Positions 41,970 through 49,808 of a stretch of 64,000 nt of DNA are shown one piece after another (the first letter of the stretch is position 1; each line of letters begins with the position of its first letter). The position numbers and the translations under genes were made by a program. Source of the DNA: Fontisphaera persica (GTDB lineage Bacteria; Verrucomicrobiota; Verrucomicrobiia; Limisphaerales; Fontisphaeraceae); NCBI RefSeq assembly GCF_024832785.1, contig NZ_CP116615.1, positions 1,798,001 through 1,862,000 of the forward strand. Direction: 5' to 3'. The notes under the pieces were generated by a model that saw only the letters and a list, made by a program, of their open reading frames with translations, made no database searches and was not told where the DNA came from.

Positions 41970-43061
41970 ATGAGCGCGCTGAAAAAAATCCTGCCTTATC
42001 TGGGCCTGATTGCCGCGCTGATTGCACTGCAGGTGATTCTGAAACTGGCCGGGCGCGAATTCTGGCTGACCCAGCTTACCATGGCGCTCTATTGCACGGT
42101 CGTGGTTCTGGGACTTTGTCTGCTGATGGGATTTGCGGGCCAGGTGTCCCTGGGCCACGCCGCCTTTTTTGCCATGGGCGGTTATACCACCGCCTGGTTC
42201 ACCACCCATAACTTTGCCGCCAGCAAAGATGCGCTGCTGGTGAGTCTCATGCAGAATTTAGGCATGTTGCAGGAACGCACTGACCTTTACAATAATCCCA
42301 TCCTCACCGGCCAGCCTTGGGCAGGATGCGGTTTGGCCTTGCTGATAACCCTGGCCATATCCCTCATCATTGGCTACCCGGCCTTGCGTTTGCACGGTCA
42401 TTACCTGGCCATGGCAACGCTGGGTTTTGGGCTGATTGTGAGCAAAATCATCATTGGCAGCTCGACCCTCGGCGCTTCGGACGGCCTCACCAATGTGCCC
42501 GCCTGGTCTTTGCCCTTGGGCTTGACCTTGGGCAGACGTCCGGAGCTGCGGGTGCAAAATTTTTACGTGGCGTCCGGGCTGTTGGTGCTCACCCTGCTGC
42601 TGCTGCGCAACTGGGTTTATTCCCGTGTAGGGCGGGCTTTGCAGGCAATTCATGACCGGGAAACGGCGGCCAATGCCGCGGGCATTGATACGGCGCGCTA
42701 CAAACTCAAGGCCTTCGTTGCCAGTGCGATGCTGGCGGCGCTGGCAGGAGTTTTTTACACCCATTACACAGGTGGCATCAGCCCCTCCAAGGCGGGAGCC
42801 TTGGAATCCGTGCGTTACGTGGCGCTGGCGGCGGCGGGCGGCATGTCCAGCTTGTGGGGGGTCACCACGGTCAGCACCGCCCTGAATTTCTGCTCCTTCC
42901 GAGGCTGGTTTGGCAGCCTGGACCATGCCATCTTCGGTATGGTCCTTATCGTCATCGTTTCCCTGGCGCCGGAAGGGCCGCTGCGTCCCATAAGCGAGGG
43001 TCTGGCGCGCACGTGGCGCAAACTCGCCCGCCGAAAGGAGGCCACCGATGCCCCTGCTTGA
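41970..43061 (+). CDS. livM: Branched-chain amino acid ABC transporter permease LivM
   Basis: A 363-residue permease and the second membrane subunit of the Liv importer. GFAGQVSLGHAAFFAMGGYTTA near residues 50-71 and the coupling segment RALQAIHDRETAANAAGIDTARYKLKAF, here cited in part, are typical. A 40-residue insert after GGYTTAWF (FAASKDALLVSLMQNLGMLQ and following) looks like an extra loop. The 3' end overlaps livG by 14 bases. Confidence 0.92.
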   Translation: MSALKKILPYLGLIAALIALQVILKLAGREFWLTQLTMALYCTVVVLGLCLLMGFAGQVSLGHAAFFAMGGYTTAWFTTHNFAASKDALLVSLMQNLGMLQERTDLYNNPILTGQPWAGCGLALLITLAISLIIGYPALRLHGHYLAMATLGFGLIVSKIIIGSSTLGASDGLTNVPAWSLPLGLTLGRRPELRVQNFYVASGLLVLTLLLLRNWVYSRVGRALQAIHDRETAANAAGIDTARYKLKAFVASAMLAALAGVFYTHYTGGISPSKAGALESVRYVALAAAGGMSSLWGVTTVSTALNFCSFRGWFGSLDHAIFGMVLIVIVSLAPEGPLRPISEGLARTWRKLARRKEATDAPA

Positions 43062-43827
43062 GACCCGCTCCCTGCGGCGCGCCTTTGGCGGCCTGGTCGC
43101 CGTGAATGCAGTTTCCTTGAAGGTGGAACGCGGTCTAATCAAGGGCCTTATCGGGCCCAACGGCGCTGGCAAAACCACCTTCTTCAATTTGATTTCTGGA
43201 TTGCTAAAGCCAGACGCCGGGCAGGTGTTTTTTGACGGACACGACATCACCGGCTGGCCGCCTTATCGCATTGCCCGCCTGGGCGTAGCGCGCACTTTTC
43301 AGAATCCCAGTCTGTTTCCCCGGCTGAACGTGCTGGAAAATGTGATGGTGGGCTGCCATGCCCATACGCATCACGATTTTCTGAGCTGCGCCCTGCGATG
43401 GCCCGGCATGCGCCGCGAGGAGCGGGCCATCCGTGAGCAGGCCATGGAGCAGCTTCGCTGGCTGGGTTTGGAATCCTGGGCCACTCGCCCAGCCCATGCC
43501 CTGGCTTTTGGCCAGCGGCGCATGGTGGAACTGGCCCGTGCCCTGGCCGCGCGCCCCTCTCTTTTGCTGCTGGACGAACCGGCCAGTGGCCTGAATCCGG
43601 CGGAAAAAAACGCGCTCGCGGACACCATCCGTCAAATCCGGGAGCGGGGGGTAACCATCCTGCTGGTGGAACACGACATTCCCCTGGTCATGAACCTGGC
43701 GGATGAACTAATGGTTTTGCACTTTGGGGCCACCATTGCCGAAGGTCCGCCTTCGGTCATCCGCCGCGACCCCAAGGTTATTGGCGTCTATCTGGGGCAG
43801 GAAGCTGAGCATGCTCTTGCAAGTTAA
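43048..43827 (+). CDS. livG: Branched-chain amino acid ABC transporter ATPase LivG
   Basis: A 259-residue ATPase. Walker A is GPNGAGKTT (36-44), the Q-loop is in VARTFQNPSLFP, the signature reads LAFGQRRMVELARAL, a common LivG variant, and Walker B is LLLLDEPASGLNP with the catalytic Glu; the switch His is in LLVEHDIPLV. All catalytic parts are intact, unlike the MlaF-like ATPase earlier in the window. It overlaps both neighbours (livM by 14 bases, livF by 17). Confidence 0.94.
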   Translation: MPLLETRSLRRAFGGLVAVNAVSLKVERGLIKGLIGPNGAGKTTFFNLISGLLKPDAGQVFFDGHDITGWPPYRIARLGVARTFQNPSLFPRLNVLENVMVGCHAHTHHDFLSCALRWPGMRREERAIREQAMEQLRWLGLESWATRPAHALAFGQRRMVELARALAARPSLLLLDEPASGLNPAEKNALADTIRQIRERGVTILLVEHDIPLVMNLADELMVLHFGATIAEGPPSVIRRDPKVIGVYLGQEAEHALAS

Positions 43828-44530
43828 AAACCTGCGCTGCGGCCACGGCAGCCTCGAAGTCATCCACGGCGTGAGTTTGCACGTCTGCGCCGGAGAAATT
43901 GTTGGCCTGCTCGGCGCCAATGGCGCCGGCAAAACCTCCCTGCTGCGCGCCCTGGCCGGCCTGCTGCCGATTTGGGACGGTGAGGTGCGGGTGGATGGGC
44001 GCTCCCTCCGCGGCCAGCCGGCCTGGCGCGGGGTCAGCAACGGCGTTGTGATGGTGCCCGAGGGCAAAATGATTTTCGCCGACATGACCGTGCAGGAAAA
44101 CCTCCTCCTGGGCGGTTACCACAACCCTGACCGGCGTTTGCAACTTGAAATTGTGCTGGAACGATTCCCGCGCCTGCGCGAGCGCCTGCGCCAGGTGGCC
44201 GGCACCCTTTCCGGCGGCGAGCAACAAATGTTGGCCATTGGCCGCGCCCTGATGGCGCGTCCCCGTTTGCTGCTCCTGGACGAGCCTTCCATGGGATTGG
44301 CGCCCTTGATGGTGCGCGAAGTTTTTCAGGAAATTGTCAAACTGCGCGAAGCCGGGTTGACCGTGCTGCTGGTCGAACAAAATGCCCGGGCCACCTTGGA
44401 GGTGACGGACCGCGCTTATGTGATGGAAAATGGAGAAATCCTGCTGGAGGGCCGAGCCGGCGACCTGGCCCATCATCCGGAAGTGCAACGCGCCTACCTC
44501 GGCAAAGGCCGCGAAGACACCACGCCATGA
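43811..44530 (+). CDS. livF: Branched-chain amino acid ABC transporter ATPase LivF
   Basis: A 239-residue ATPase partner of LivG. Walker A GANGAGKTS, signature LSGGEQQMLAIGRAL, Walker B LLLLDEPSMGLAP and switch His replaced by Gln in LLVEQNARA, which is the normal LivF feature. The start ATG at 43811 gives MLLQVKNLRCGHG; a longer frame overlaps livG further and does not fit. The stop overlaps the ligase start by ATGA. Confidence 0.94.
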   Translation: MLLQVKNLRCGHGSLEVIHGVSLHVCAGEIVGLLGANGAGKTSLLRALAGLLPIWDGEVRVDGRSLRGQPAWRGVSNGVVMVPEGKMIFADMTVQENLLLGGYHNPDRRLQLEIVLERFPRLRERLRQVAGTLSGGEQQMLAIGRALMARPRLLLLDEPSMGLAPLMVREVFQEIVKLREAGLTVLLVEQNARATLEVTDRAYVMENGEILLEGRAGDLAHHPEVQRAYLGKGREDTTP

Positions 44531-45714
44531 AACCTTTTGAACCACGTTACGAAACCATGCCCCGCCCCGAGCTGGAGCAGCTCCAGCTCGAACGCCTGCA
44601 AGCCCTGCTGGCACGCCTTCGCCGCAATGTGCGCCGCTACCGTGAAAAACTGGGCGAAGCACGCGTGCCGGAGCTGGCCGCGCTGGCGCGCCTCCCCTTC
44701 ACCACTCCCGAAGAGCTGGCCGACAGTTTTCCCTATGGCATGTTTGCCTTTCCCCTGCGGGAAGTCATTCGTCTCCACACCACCGTGGGACCAGGCGGAC
44801 GCCCCGTGGTCATTGGGCACACGCACGGCGACTTGCAACAATGGGGCCGCCTGGTGGCCCGCCAACTGGCTGCCTGCGGGGTGACGGCCAATGATGTCGT
44901 GCAAATCGCCCTCGGCAGCGGCCTGTTTACCCATGCCTCCGGCTACGTGCTGGGCGCGGAAATGCTGGGTGCCTCCGTCATTGCCGAAGACCCGGCCCAT
45001 ACGGACTACCAGGTGGCCATGCTGCAAAACTACCGTCCCACCGTTCTCATCACCACGCCCACCCACGCCCTGGACCTGATTCAACGACTGGACCGCAACC
45101 GCACTGACGCGCAGAGCCTGCATCTGCGCGCCGTGTTGCTTTCCCGTCCTGTGCCGCCGCCCTTGCGCGAGCAAATCGCCGCTGGTCTTTTTGCCGTGGC
45201 CCATTGTAATTTTGGCCTGGGAGAAATCCTGGACCCCGGCCTGTGTGTGGAATGCGATGCCGGGCATTTTCATGTGCATGAAGACCAATTCCTGGTGGAA
45301 GTCTGCGACGGTGAGCTGGTGGTGACCACGCTGTGCCGCGAAGCTCTGCCGCTTTTGCGCTACCGCACCCGTGTGGCCGCCCGCCTGCGCCATGAGCGCT
45401 GCTCCTGTGGACGCACCGGGGTCATTTTGGAACCCGGGGAACGACTGGATGGGCGCCTTTCAGTCAACGAGGAACCCCTTTACGAAAACCAGATTGCCGA
45501 GGTGCTGGGCCACACGCGCCTGGCCGGTCATCCTTTCACCTTGGAAATCACTGCCGGTCGCATCATCGTCAAAGTGGCTCTGACAGCGGACTTGTTTGCC
45601 GATACCATCTGGTTCCTCCAAAAACTGCAATACGAGGTGGAAGCCGAATTTGCCGCACGGCTGGGCATTCCCACCGAAGTGCGTTTTACTCATCCCCCAC
45701 GGCCAGCCGGGTGA
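44527..45714 (+). CDS. Phenylacetate-CoA ligase (PaaK)-family protein with altered P-loop
   Basis: A 395-residue adenylate-forming enzyme of the PaaK type and last gene of the liv operon, overlapping livF by ATGA. Matching parts include the N-terminal LERLQALLARLRRNVRRYRE, LEILDPGLCVEC after NFG, VTTLCREALPLLRYRTR and the C-terminal CSCGRTG region. The ATP-binding loop, normally SSGTTGKP, reads TTVGPGGRP (85-93), losing the Ser/Thr residues that hold the phosphates. It is also somewhat shorter than usual PaaK. The enzyme may therefore use a different mechanism, be slow, or have a non-catalytic role. The Liv context suggests an imported aromatic acid as substrate, which is inference. Confidence 0.8.
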   Translation: MKPFEPRYETMPRPELEQLQLERLQALLARLRRNVRRYREKLGEARVPELAALARLPFTTPEELADSFPYGMFAFPLREVIRLHTTVGPGGRPVVIGHTHGDLQQWGRLVARQLAACGVTANDVVQIALGSGLFTHASGYVLGAEMLGASVIAEDPAHTDYQVAMLQNYRPTVLITTPTHALDLIQRLDRNRTDAQSLHLRAVLLSRPVPPPLREQIAAGLFAVAHCNFGLGEILDPGLCVECDAGHFHVHEDQFLVEVCDGELVVTTLCREALPLLRYRTRVAARLRHERCSCGRTGVILEPGERLDGRLSVNEEPLYENQIAEVLGHTRLAGHPFTLEITAGRIIVKVALTADLFADTIWFLQKLQYEVEAEFAARLGIPTEVRFTHPPRPAG

Positions 45715-45736
45715 GGCTCAGACCGCGCGTCAAAGC

Positions 45737-46111
45737 CTATCTGCCCGCCTGCTGGCGGACCACCTTGGCGGCGCGGGAATAACCACCCAAATTAAACACC
45801 TTTTGATAACCCAACTGACGAAGCTTCCGGGCCGCTATGCCACTACGTCCTCCGCTTAAGCAATGCAGCAGCAGGGGCTGGTTTTTGTCGGGGGCCACCT
45901 TCCCAATGCGCTCTTCCAATTCGTGCAAGGGCACGTTGACTGCCCCGGGCAGGTGATCCCGGCGAAATTCCTCCGGCGTGCGCACGTCAATCACTTGGGC
46001 GCCTTTCTTGAGATGCTCCAGTGCGGTCCGCACACTCACCAGTCCCAAGCTTTTCCACACCATCAAGGCCACCACCGCCGCCACCACCACCACGATTGTT
46101 TGCCAGTCCAT
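45737..46111 (-). CDS. Membrane-anchored rhodanese-domain protein
   Basis: A 124-residue protein with one N-terminal membrane helix (MDWQTIVVVVAAVVALMVW) and a single rhodanese domain. The motif VIDVRTPEEFRRDHLPGAVNVP and the active-site loop HCLSGGRS with the reactive Cys are intact. Rhodanese proteins of this type transfer sulfane sulfur or sense redox state. The start at 46111 is chosen because it puts the membrane helix at the N-terminus; a longer frame overlaps the OYE gene. It converges on the PaaK-like gene with a 22-base gap. Confidence 0.87.
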   Translation of the reverse strand: MDWQTIVVVVAAVVALMVWKSLGLVSVRTALEHLKKGAQVIDVRTPEEFRRDHLPGAVNVPLHELEERIGKVAPDKNQPLLLHCLSGGRSGIAARKLRQLGYQKVFNLGGYSRAAKVVRQQAGR

Positions 46112-46151
46112 GCCACTATCGTAATGGCCGTGACGATAAAGCGCAAGCCGC

Positions 46152-48818
46152 TCAGCCGGCGGTGGAGCCGGGCTGGGCCTGGTCTTTGCGGTGCAACCAG
46201 GCATCTAATTCCATTGCGGCTTTCATCCCCTCTGCCACCGCCTGCACCACGGTGGTGCCGCCATTCACGGCATCTCCTGCTGCGAACACCCCCGGCCGCG
46301 AGGTTTGCAAGCTGCCAGGTTGGGTCCAGATAAGCCCTTGCTCGGTAAATCGCAGTTCTGCCAGGGCTTGACGCAAACCACTGTCCAATTTCTGTCCAAA
46401 AGCCTCCACCACCCAATTGCCCGGCAGGATGTGCTCAGTGCCCGGAATGGGCAGGGGCGTGCGACGCCCTGAAGCATCTTGGGGCCCCAGGCGCGTGCGG
46501 ACGACTTTGACCCCACAAACCCGCCCTTGGTCATCAGATATATATTCCAGCGGCAGAGTCAGGGAGAGTATCGCCACTCCACAATGAATGGCGTGTTCAC
46601 GCTCCTGCGGCCACGCGGGCATCTCCTGCAGCGACCGCCGATAAATGACCAGCACGTCATCCGCTCCGGCTTTCAGCGCTGACACTGCGGCGTCCATGGC
46701 CGTGTTGCCGCCCCCCAAGACCAGCACCGTGCCGCTCACGCGTCCCCCTTGTTTAAGGCGCGCTAAGAACTCCAAGGCCCCTTCTACCCCCGACTTGGGA
46801 CGAGGCCCTTTTAACCCGGGGGCGGATTGTCCCAGTCCCGGCGCCAAAATGATGCCGTGGTAACCCTGGCCCAGCCAAAAATCCAGAGGATGCTCCGCAT
46901 CCAGGCGTCCCTGCTGGCGCTCAATGGCCCCTGCGCACGAGGTCAGTACCGCCTCAATTTCCTGGCGAATGGTTTCACTGGGCAAACGCTCGGGGGGCAG
47001 CACGGTCTGCAAGGCGCCGCCGGGCGCAGGTTCCTTATCTAGGAGAGTGACCCGATGCCCCAAACCTGCCAGACGCACGGCCGCCGCAATCCCCGCCGGC
47101 CCCCCGCCCACCACCAAGACTTTGAAACCGGTGGCGGCGGGCAAAGGACGAGCCTCTGCCGCCCATCCCTCCTCGAGCGCCTTGCGGCTAACCCAACGTT
47201 GCAAATGTTGGATGGGTACGGTTTCGGTGTAATGCTGGTTGATGCACCGGCTTTCACACAAAACTTCCGCCGGACACACATAACCACAAACCGCCGCCAG
47301 GATATTAGCTTCGCGCAACACCTCATACGCCTCGCGGAACTGCCGCCGGGCAATCAGTCCGACAAACCGCGGAATGTTGACTCTGGCCGGGCAGCCGGAA
47401 AGGCAGGTGGGGGCACTGCATTGGCGGCAGGTCTCCGCCATTTGCAAAATCGTGTCCAGCGCCTCCATGCGCCCTGCCTTATAGATTGGCTCGTAGATTT
47501 CCGCATCCCGCGGCACACACCCCGTGCGGCCCCCATCCCGCATGATTTGAGTGCAGGCTGAACAGGCCACGCAAACTTTCTCCGGGTTCAACCGGCCGTG
47601 GTCGGCCAGCTCCCGGACGGCATTGGGATAGGCAAATGCCAGGCGCCCCATCCCGGCCAGCGCCACCCAGCCCTTGCGGACGTTGGCCGCCGCCAGATGC
47701 GGAAAAAACTGGCGCAACCACGAATACCCCCCGCCAATCATGGGCAATTCAGGCAGGTGCCGTTGCATCTCCGCCACAATCTGGACAAAACGCGCCACCC
47801 CGCGCAGCGGCGACTCCGGCGACAGGGGCGCCCCCATGACTGGCAAATCAAAGGGGCGGTTGACATGCGGGTTGTGATAAGGGTTGCCCACCGTGATGTT
47901 CAGCACGGGGGCTTGTTGCTCATGGAAAAACTGCGCCAATGCTTTCGGCTCCGCCAGGTCAGGTTGCTGGGGATTCTCCCGATTCATGCCAAAACCATAA
48001 GGATGGGCCATGGCATCAAAAGCGTTCATCCGCGAAGTCACCAGCAGCCCCGGCACAGCGGCACGGATTTTGCATACCACCTCCCGTAAAAACCGGCTCC
48101 GGTTTTCCAAAGACTCTCCCCCATACCGGCTGTTTTCACGCGTGAACGAGGCCAACAGCTCAGAGACCAAGTACCGGTGACAAGCCTTGATGTCCACCGC
48201 ATCAAAACCGGCCTGGCGGGCCAGCCGGGCAGCCTCCACGTAGGCCTCCTGCAAGCGGTCCAACTCGTCATCCGATATCAAGGGATAATCTGCTGGCAGT
48301 TGGTGTGCCGGGTCCAGATACTTGGAATGGTGCGCAATGATGGGCTGCGGCTTGCGTCCCGGCCGGCTGTATCGCCCCGAATGCGTAAGCTGCAAAACCA
48401 GCATGGGACGATGCTGCGGCCCCATCGTTTCCGCGGCCGTCCGTCGTGTCATGTCCACCAGCCGCGCAAAGGCATCCACCGTGCCCGCATGCAACCAGAG
48501 CTGGCGCGGATTGGCCCGCCCTTCCCGCACCACCGCCGTGGCCTCAAACCACAACAGCCCTGCCCCGCCACCGGCAAAACGGCGGTAACGGCGGAAGGTC
48601 AGTTCATCGGGCGCCCCTTCCGGGGTGCCGTCGCAACCCTCCATGGGAAGCACCACAAACCGGTTGGGTAAAGTGAGGGCGCCCACTCGCAAAGGCATGA
48701 ACAACGGGGACAAATCCTCGCTCAATTCCAAGATGTGCGCCAGCCCCAGCGCCGCAATGCGCGCCCGCAGTTCGTCCAGTGAATGATAATGAAAAATCTC
48801 GTGTTCAACGGCTTGCAT
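46152..48818 (-). CDS. Fused Old-Yellow-Enzyme-type oxidoreductase and GltD-like Fe-S flavoprotein
   Basis: A protein of about 888 residues with three parts. Residues 1 to about 375 are an OYE-type FMN TIM barrel (LRVGALTLPNRFVVLPMEG, then DAVDIKACHRYLVSELLAS). Next is an Fe-S segment with CVACSACTQ and a later Cys, then a GltD/DPD-like N-terminal [4Fe-4S] unit (CRQCSAPTCLSGCP and CGYVCPAEVLCESRC). The C-terminal part has an FAD Rossmann motif (VVGGGPAGIAAAVRLAGLGH) and an NAD(P) motif (VLGGGNTAMDAAVSALKAGA). The order resembles 2,4-dienoyl-CoA reductase with the extra GltD Fe-S unit inserted, so it likely passes electrons from NAD(P)H through FAD and Fe-S to FMN. Substrate unknown. ATG 48941 would extend it by 41 unconserved residues. 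Confidence 0.85.
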   Translation of the reverse strand: MQAVEHEIFHYHSLDELRARIAALGLAHILELSEDLSPLFMPLRVGALTLPNRFVVLPMEGCDGTPEGAPDELTFRRYRRFAGGGAGLLWFEATAVVREGRANPRQLWLHAGTVDAFARLVDMTRRTAAETMGPQHRPMLVLQLTHSGRYSRPGRKPQPIIAHHSKYLDPAHQLPADYPLISDDELDRLQEAYVEAARLARQAGFDAVDIKACHRYLVSELLASFTRENSRYGGESLENRSRFLREVVCKIRAAVPGLLVTSRMNAFDAMAHPYGFGMNRENPQQPDLAEPKALAQFFHEQQAPVLNITVGNPYHNPHVNRPFDLPVMGAPLSPESPLRGVARFVQIVAEMQRHLPELPMIGGGYSWLRQFFPHLAAANVRKGWVALAGMGRLAFAYPNAVRELADHGRLNPEKVCVACSACTQIMRDGGRTGCVPRDAEIYEPIYKAGRMEALDTILQMAETCRQCSAPTCLSGCPARVNIPRFVGLIARRQFREAYEVLREANILAAVCGYVCPAEVLCESRCINQHYTETVPIQHLQRWVSRKALEEGWAAEARPLPAATGFKVLVVGGGPAGIAAAVRLAGLGHRVTLLDKEPAPGGALQTVLPPERLPSETIRQEIEAVLTSCAGAIERQQGRLDAEHPLDFWLGQGYHGIILAPGLGQSAPGLKGPRPKSGVEGALEFLARLKQGGRVSGTVLVLGGGNTAMDAAVSALKAGADDVLVIYRRSLQEMPAWPQEREHAIHCGVAILSLTLPLEYISDDQGRVCGVKVVRTRLGPQDASGRRTPLPIPGTEHILPGNWVVEAFGQKLDSGLRQALAELRFTEQGLIWTQPGSLQTSRPGVFAAGDAVNGGTTVVQAVAEGMKAAMELDAWLHRKDQAQPGSTAG

Positions 48819-49009
48819 GTCTGGGGAAGCAGTACACCAACGCGCCCGCCGAAACTCAAATCTTTTCGCTGCTGACGGGCCGGGCCAGCAGGCCAATAAG
48901 TTCTGAGCATGCCGCCGCTGGGAACTGTTCGCCGTGTTCATGCCATAAATGAGTCATCGAAATGTGACAGCGGCGTGACCGCCCGCAAAAAAATTTGCGA
49001 AAGAAGAAG

Positions 49010-49039
49010 TTGAAATCCAGCGGCGCTCTGGCTTAAATT
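49010..49039 (+). promoter_or_regulatory. Predicted promoter of tRNA-Pro
   Basis: TTGAAA (49010-49015) and TAAATT (49034-49039) with an 18-base spacer, 39 bases before the tRNA 5' end. The same -10 hexamer TAAATT occurs in the DAHP synthase promoter nearby. Confidence 0.5.
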
Positions 49040-49078
49040 GCCCTCGCGTTTGGCTTTCGCACGGAAGCCGGAACGTGT

Positions 49079-49155
49079 CGGGGCGTAGCGTAGCTTGGTA
49101 GCGCGTCTGAATGGGGTTCAGAAGGTCGTGCGTTCAAATCGCACCGCCCCGACCA
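49079..49155 (+). tRNA. tRNA-Pro (anticodon GGG)
   Basis: A complete 77-base cloverleaf with encoded CCA. Acceptor CGGGGCG pairs with CGCCCCG, D-stem GCGT/GCGC, anticodon stem TCTGA/TCAGA with loop ATGGGGT giving anticodon GGG, and T-arm GTGCG-TTCAAAT-CGCAC. The first base C is usual for bacterial tRNA-Pro of this kind. Confidence 0.96.
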
Positions 49156-49311
49156 TTAATTTTGCTTTACCCTTTCTCATTTTCCCTCAACCCGCTCATC
49201 CCCACCAATGATGGGGTCTGCCGGATGGAAACAAGGATTCCTGCACATGGGAATGCTTGAGGCGGCGGACTGCGACTGCCGGGAGAATTCGCAAGTTAGC
49301 CAAGAAAAGAA

Positions 49312-49386
49312 TGGTGCCAGAGGAGGGAATTGAACCCCCGACCAAGGGCTTATGAGTCCCCTGCTCTACCCCTGAGCTACTCTGGC
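49312..49386 (-). tRNA. tRNA with CAU anticodon (Met)
   Basis: A complete 75-base cloverleaf on the minus strand with encoded CCA. Acceptor GCCAGAG pairs with CTCTGGC, D-stem GCTC/GAGC with loop AGGGGTA, anticodon loop CTCATAA (anticodon CAU), T-arm GGGGG-TTCAATT-CCCTC. The last pair of the anticodon stem is an A-G mismatch. Elongator Met and the Ile2 type (C34 modified by TilS) cannot be told apart from this alone. Its acceptor arm differs from that of the truncated CAU tRNA at 11.5 kb, so that fragment comes from a different tRNA gene. Confidence 0.93.
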
Positions 49387-49408
49387 ACTCGTGCCTTGCA
49401 GCGCCAGA

Positions 49409-49437
49409 AATTTCCACAAAGCCACGCCGCTTGTCAA
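49409..49437 (-). promoter_or_regulatory. Predicted promoter of tRNA-Met
   Basis: On the minus strand TTGACA (49437-49432) and GAAATT (49414-49409) are 17 bases apart, 23 bases before the tRNA 5' end. The -35 is consensus. Confidence 0.6.
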
Positions 49438-49615
49438 ACGGGAATCGCATCGGGAAATGGAAAGGCGGGGTAAATTGTGACCCTTGTAGAGGGGGAGCCA
49501 AGTTTAGATGATGACGTTGAGAGAGGTTGAGGGGGCGCCAGTGGAGCGGCACTCCGGCCAGCGCCAGGGCCATGGCGTGGAGGATTTGCAGGGGATTCCG
49601 GGCGTAATTTTTTAT

Positions 49616-49643
49616 TTGACGCCCTTGGCCGAGTCATTAAATT
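49616..49643 (+). promoter_or_regulatory. Predicted promoter of the DAHP synthase leader
   Basis: TTGACG (49616-49621) and TAAATT (49638-49643) with a 16-base spacer. The expected start point is near 49650, at or next to the GTG of the leader peptide, so the leader may be translated from a leaderless message. Confidence 0.6.
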
Positions 49644-49650
49644 AGCCCGC

Positions 49651-49722
49651 GTGAACGTGAGCAGCTTTCGATTTAATGGCGCGTGGTACGGGTGGTATGG
49701 CCACCCGCAGGCCTGCGTTTGA
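49651..49722 (+). CDS. Aromatic-rich leader peptide of the DAHP synthase attenuator
   Basis: A 23-codon frame starting GTG and ending TGA. The peptide reads MNVSSFRFNGAWYGWYGHPQ followed by ACV: six of 23 residues are aromatic, with Phe6, Phe8 and two Trp-Tyr pairs (12-13 and 15-16). All three aromatic amino acids made by the pathway that DAHP synthase opens are therefore sampled. The Trp/Tyr codons (49684-49698) lie 14-28 bases before the antiterminator arm, the right distance for a stalled ribosome to leave that arm free. Its stop codon is inside the arm. GTG 49657 is a second possible start. No upstream ribosome site is visible; the promoter position suggests leaderless translation. Confidence 0.75.
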   Translation: MNVSSFRFNGAWYGWYGHPQACV

Positions 49723-49760
49723 GCTGCCGACGTTTCCAGAGTCAGTTTTTCAACCGCAGG
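49712..49760 (+). promoter_or_regulatory. Antiterminator of the DAHP synthase attenuator
   Basis: CCTGCGTTTGA (49712-49722, including the leader stop) can pair with TCAACCGCAGG (49750-49760) at 10 of 11 positions. Because 49752-49760 is also the 5' arm of the terminator, the two structures exclude each other. An earlier hairpin GGGTGG/CCACCC (49690-49706) covers the second Trp-Tyr codons and could act as a pause structure. Confidence 0.75.
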
Positions 49761-49785
49761 AATGCCTCCTGCGGTTTGTTTTTTT
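49752..49785 (+). terminator. Intrinsic terminator in the DAHP synthase leader
   Basis: AACCGCAGGA (49752-49761), loop ATGCC, and TCCTGCGGTT (49767-49776) form a perfect 10-bp stem, followed by TGTTTTTTT to 49785. It lies between promoter and gene, 24 bases before the DAHP synthase ATG, so it must be conditional. Confidence 0.9.
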
Positions 49786-49808
49786 AAGCAGCAAGTTCCA
49801 GAAATATT

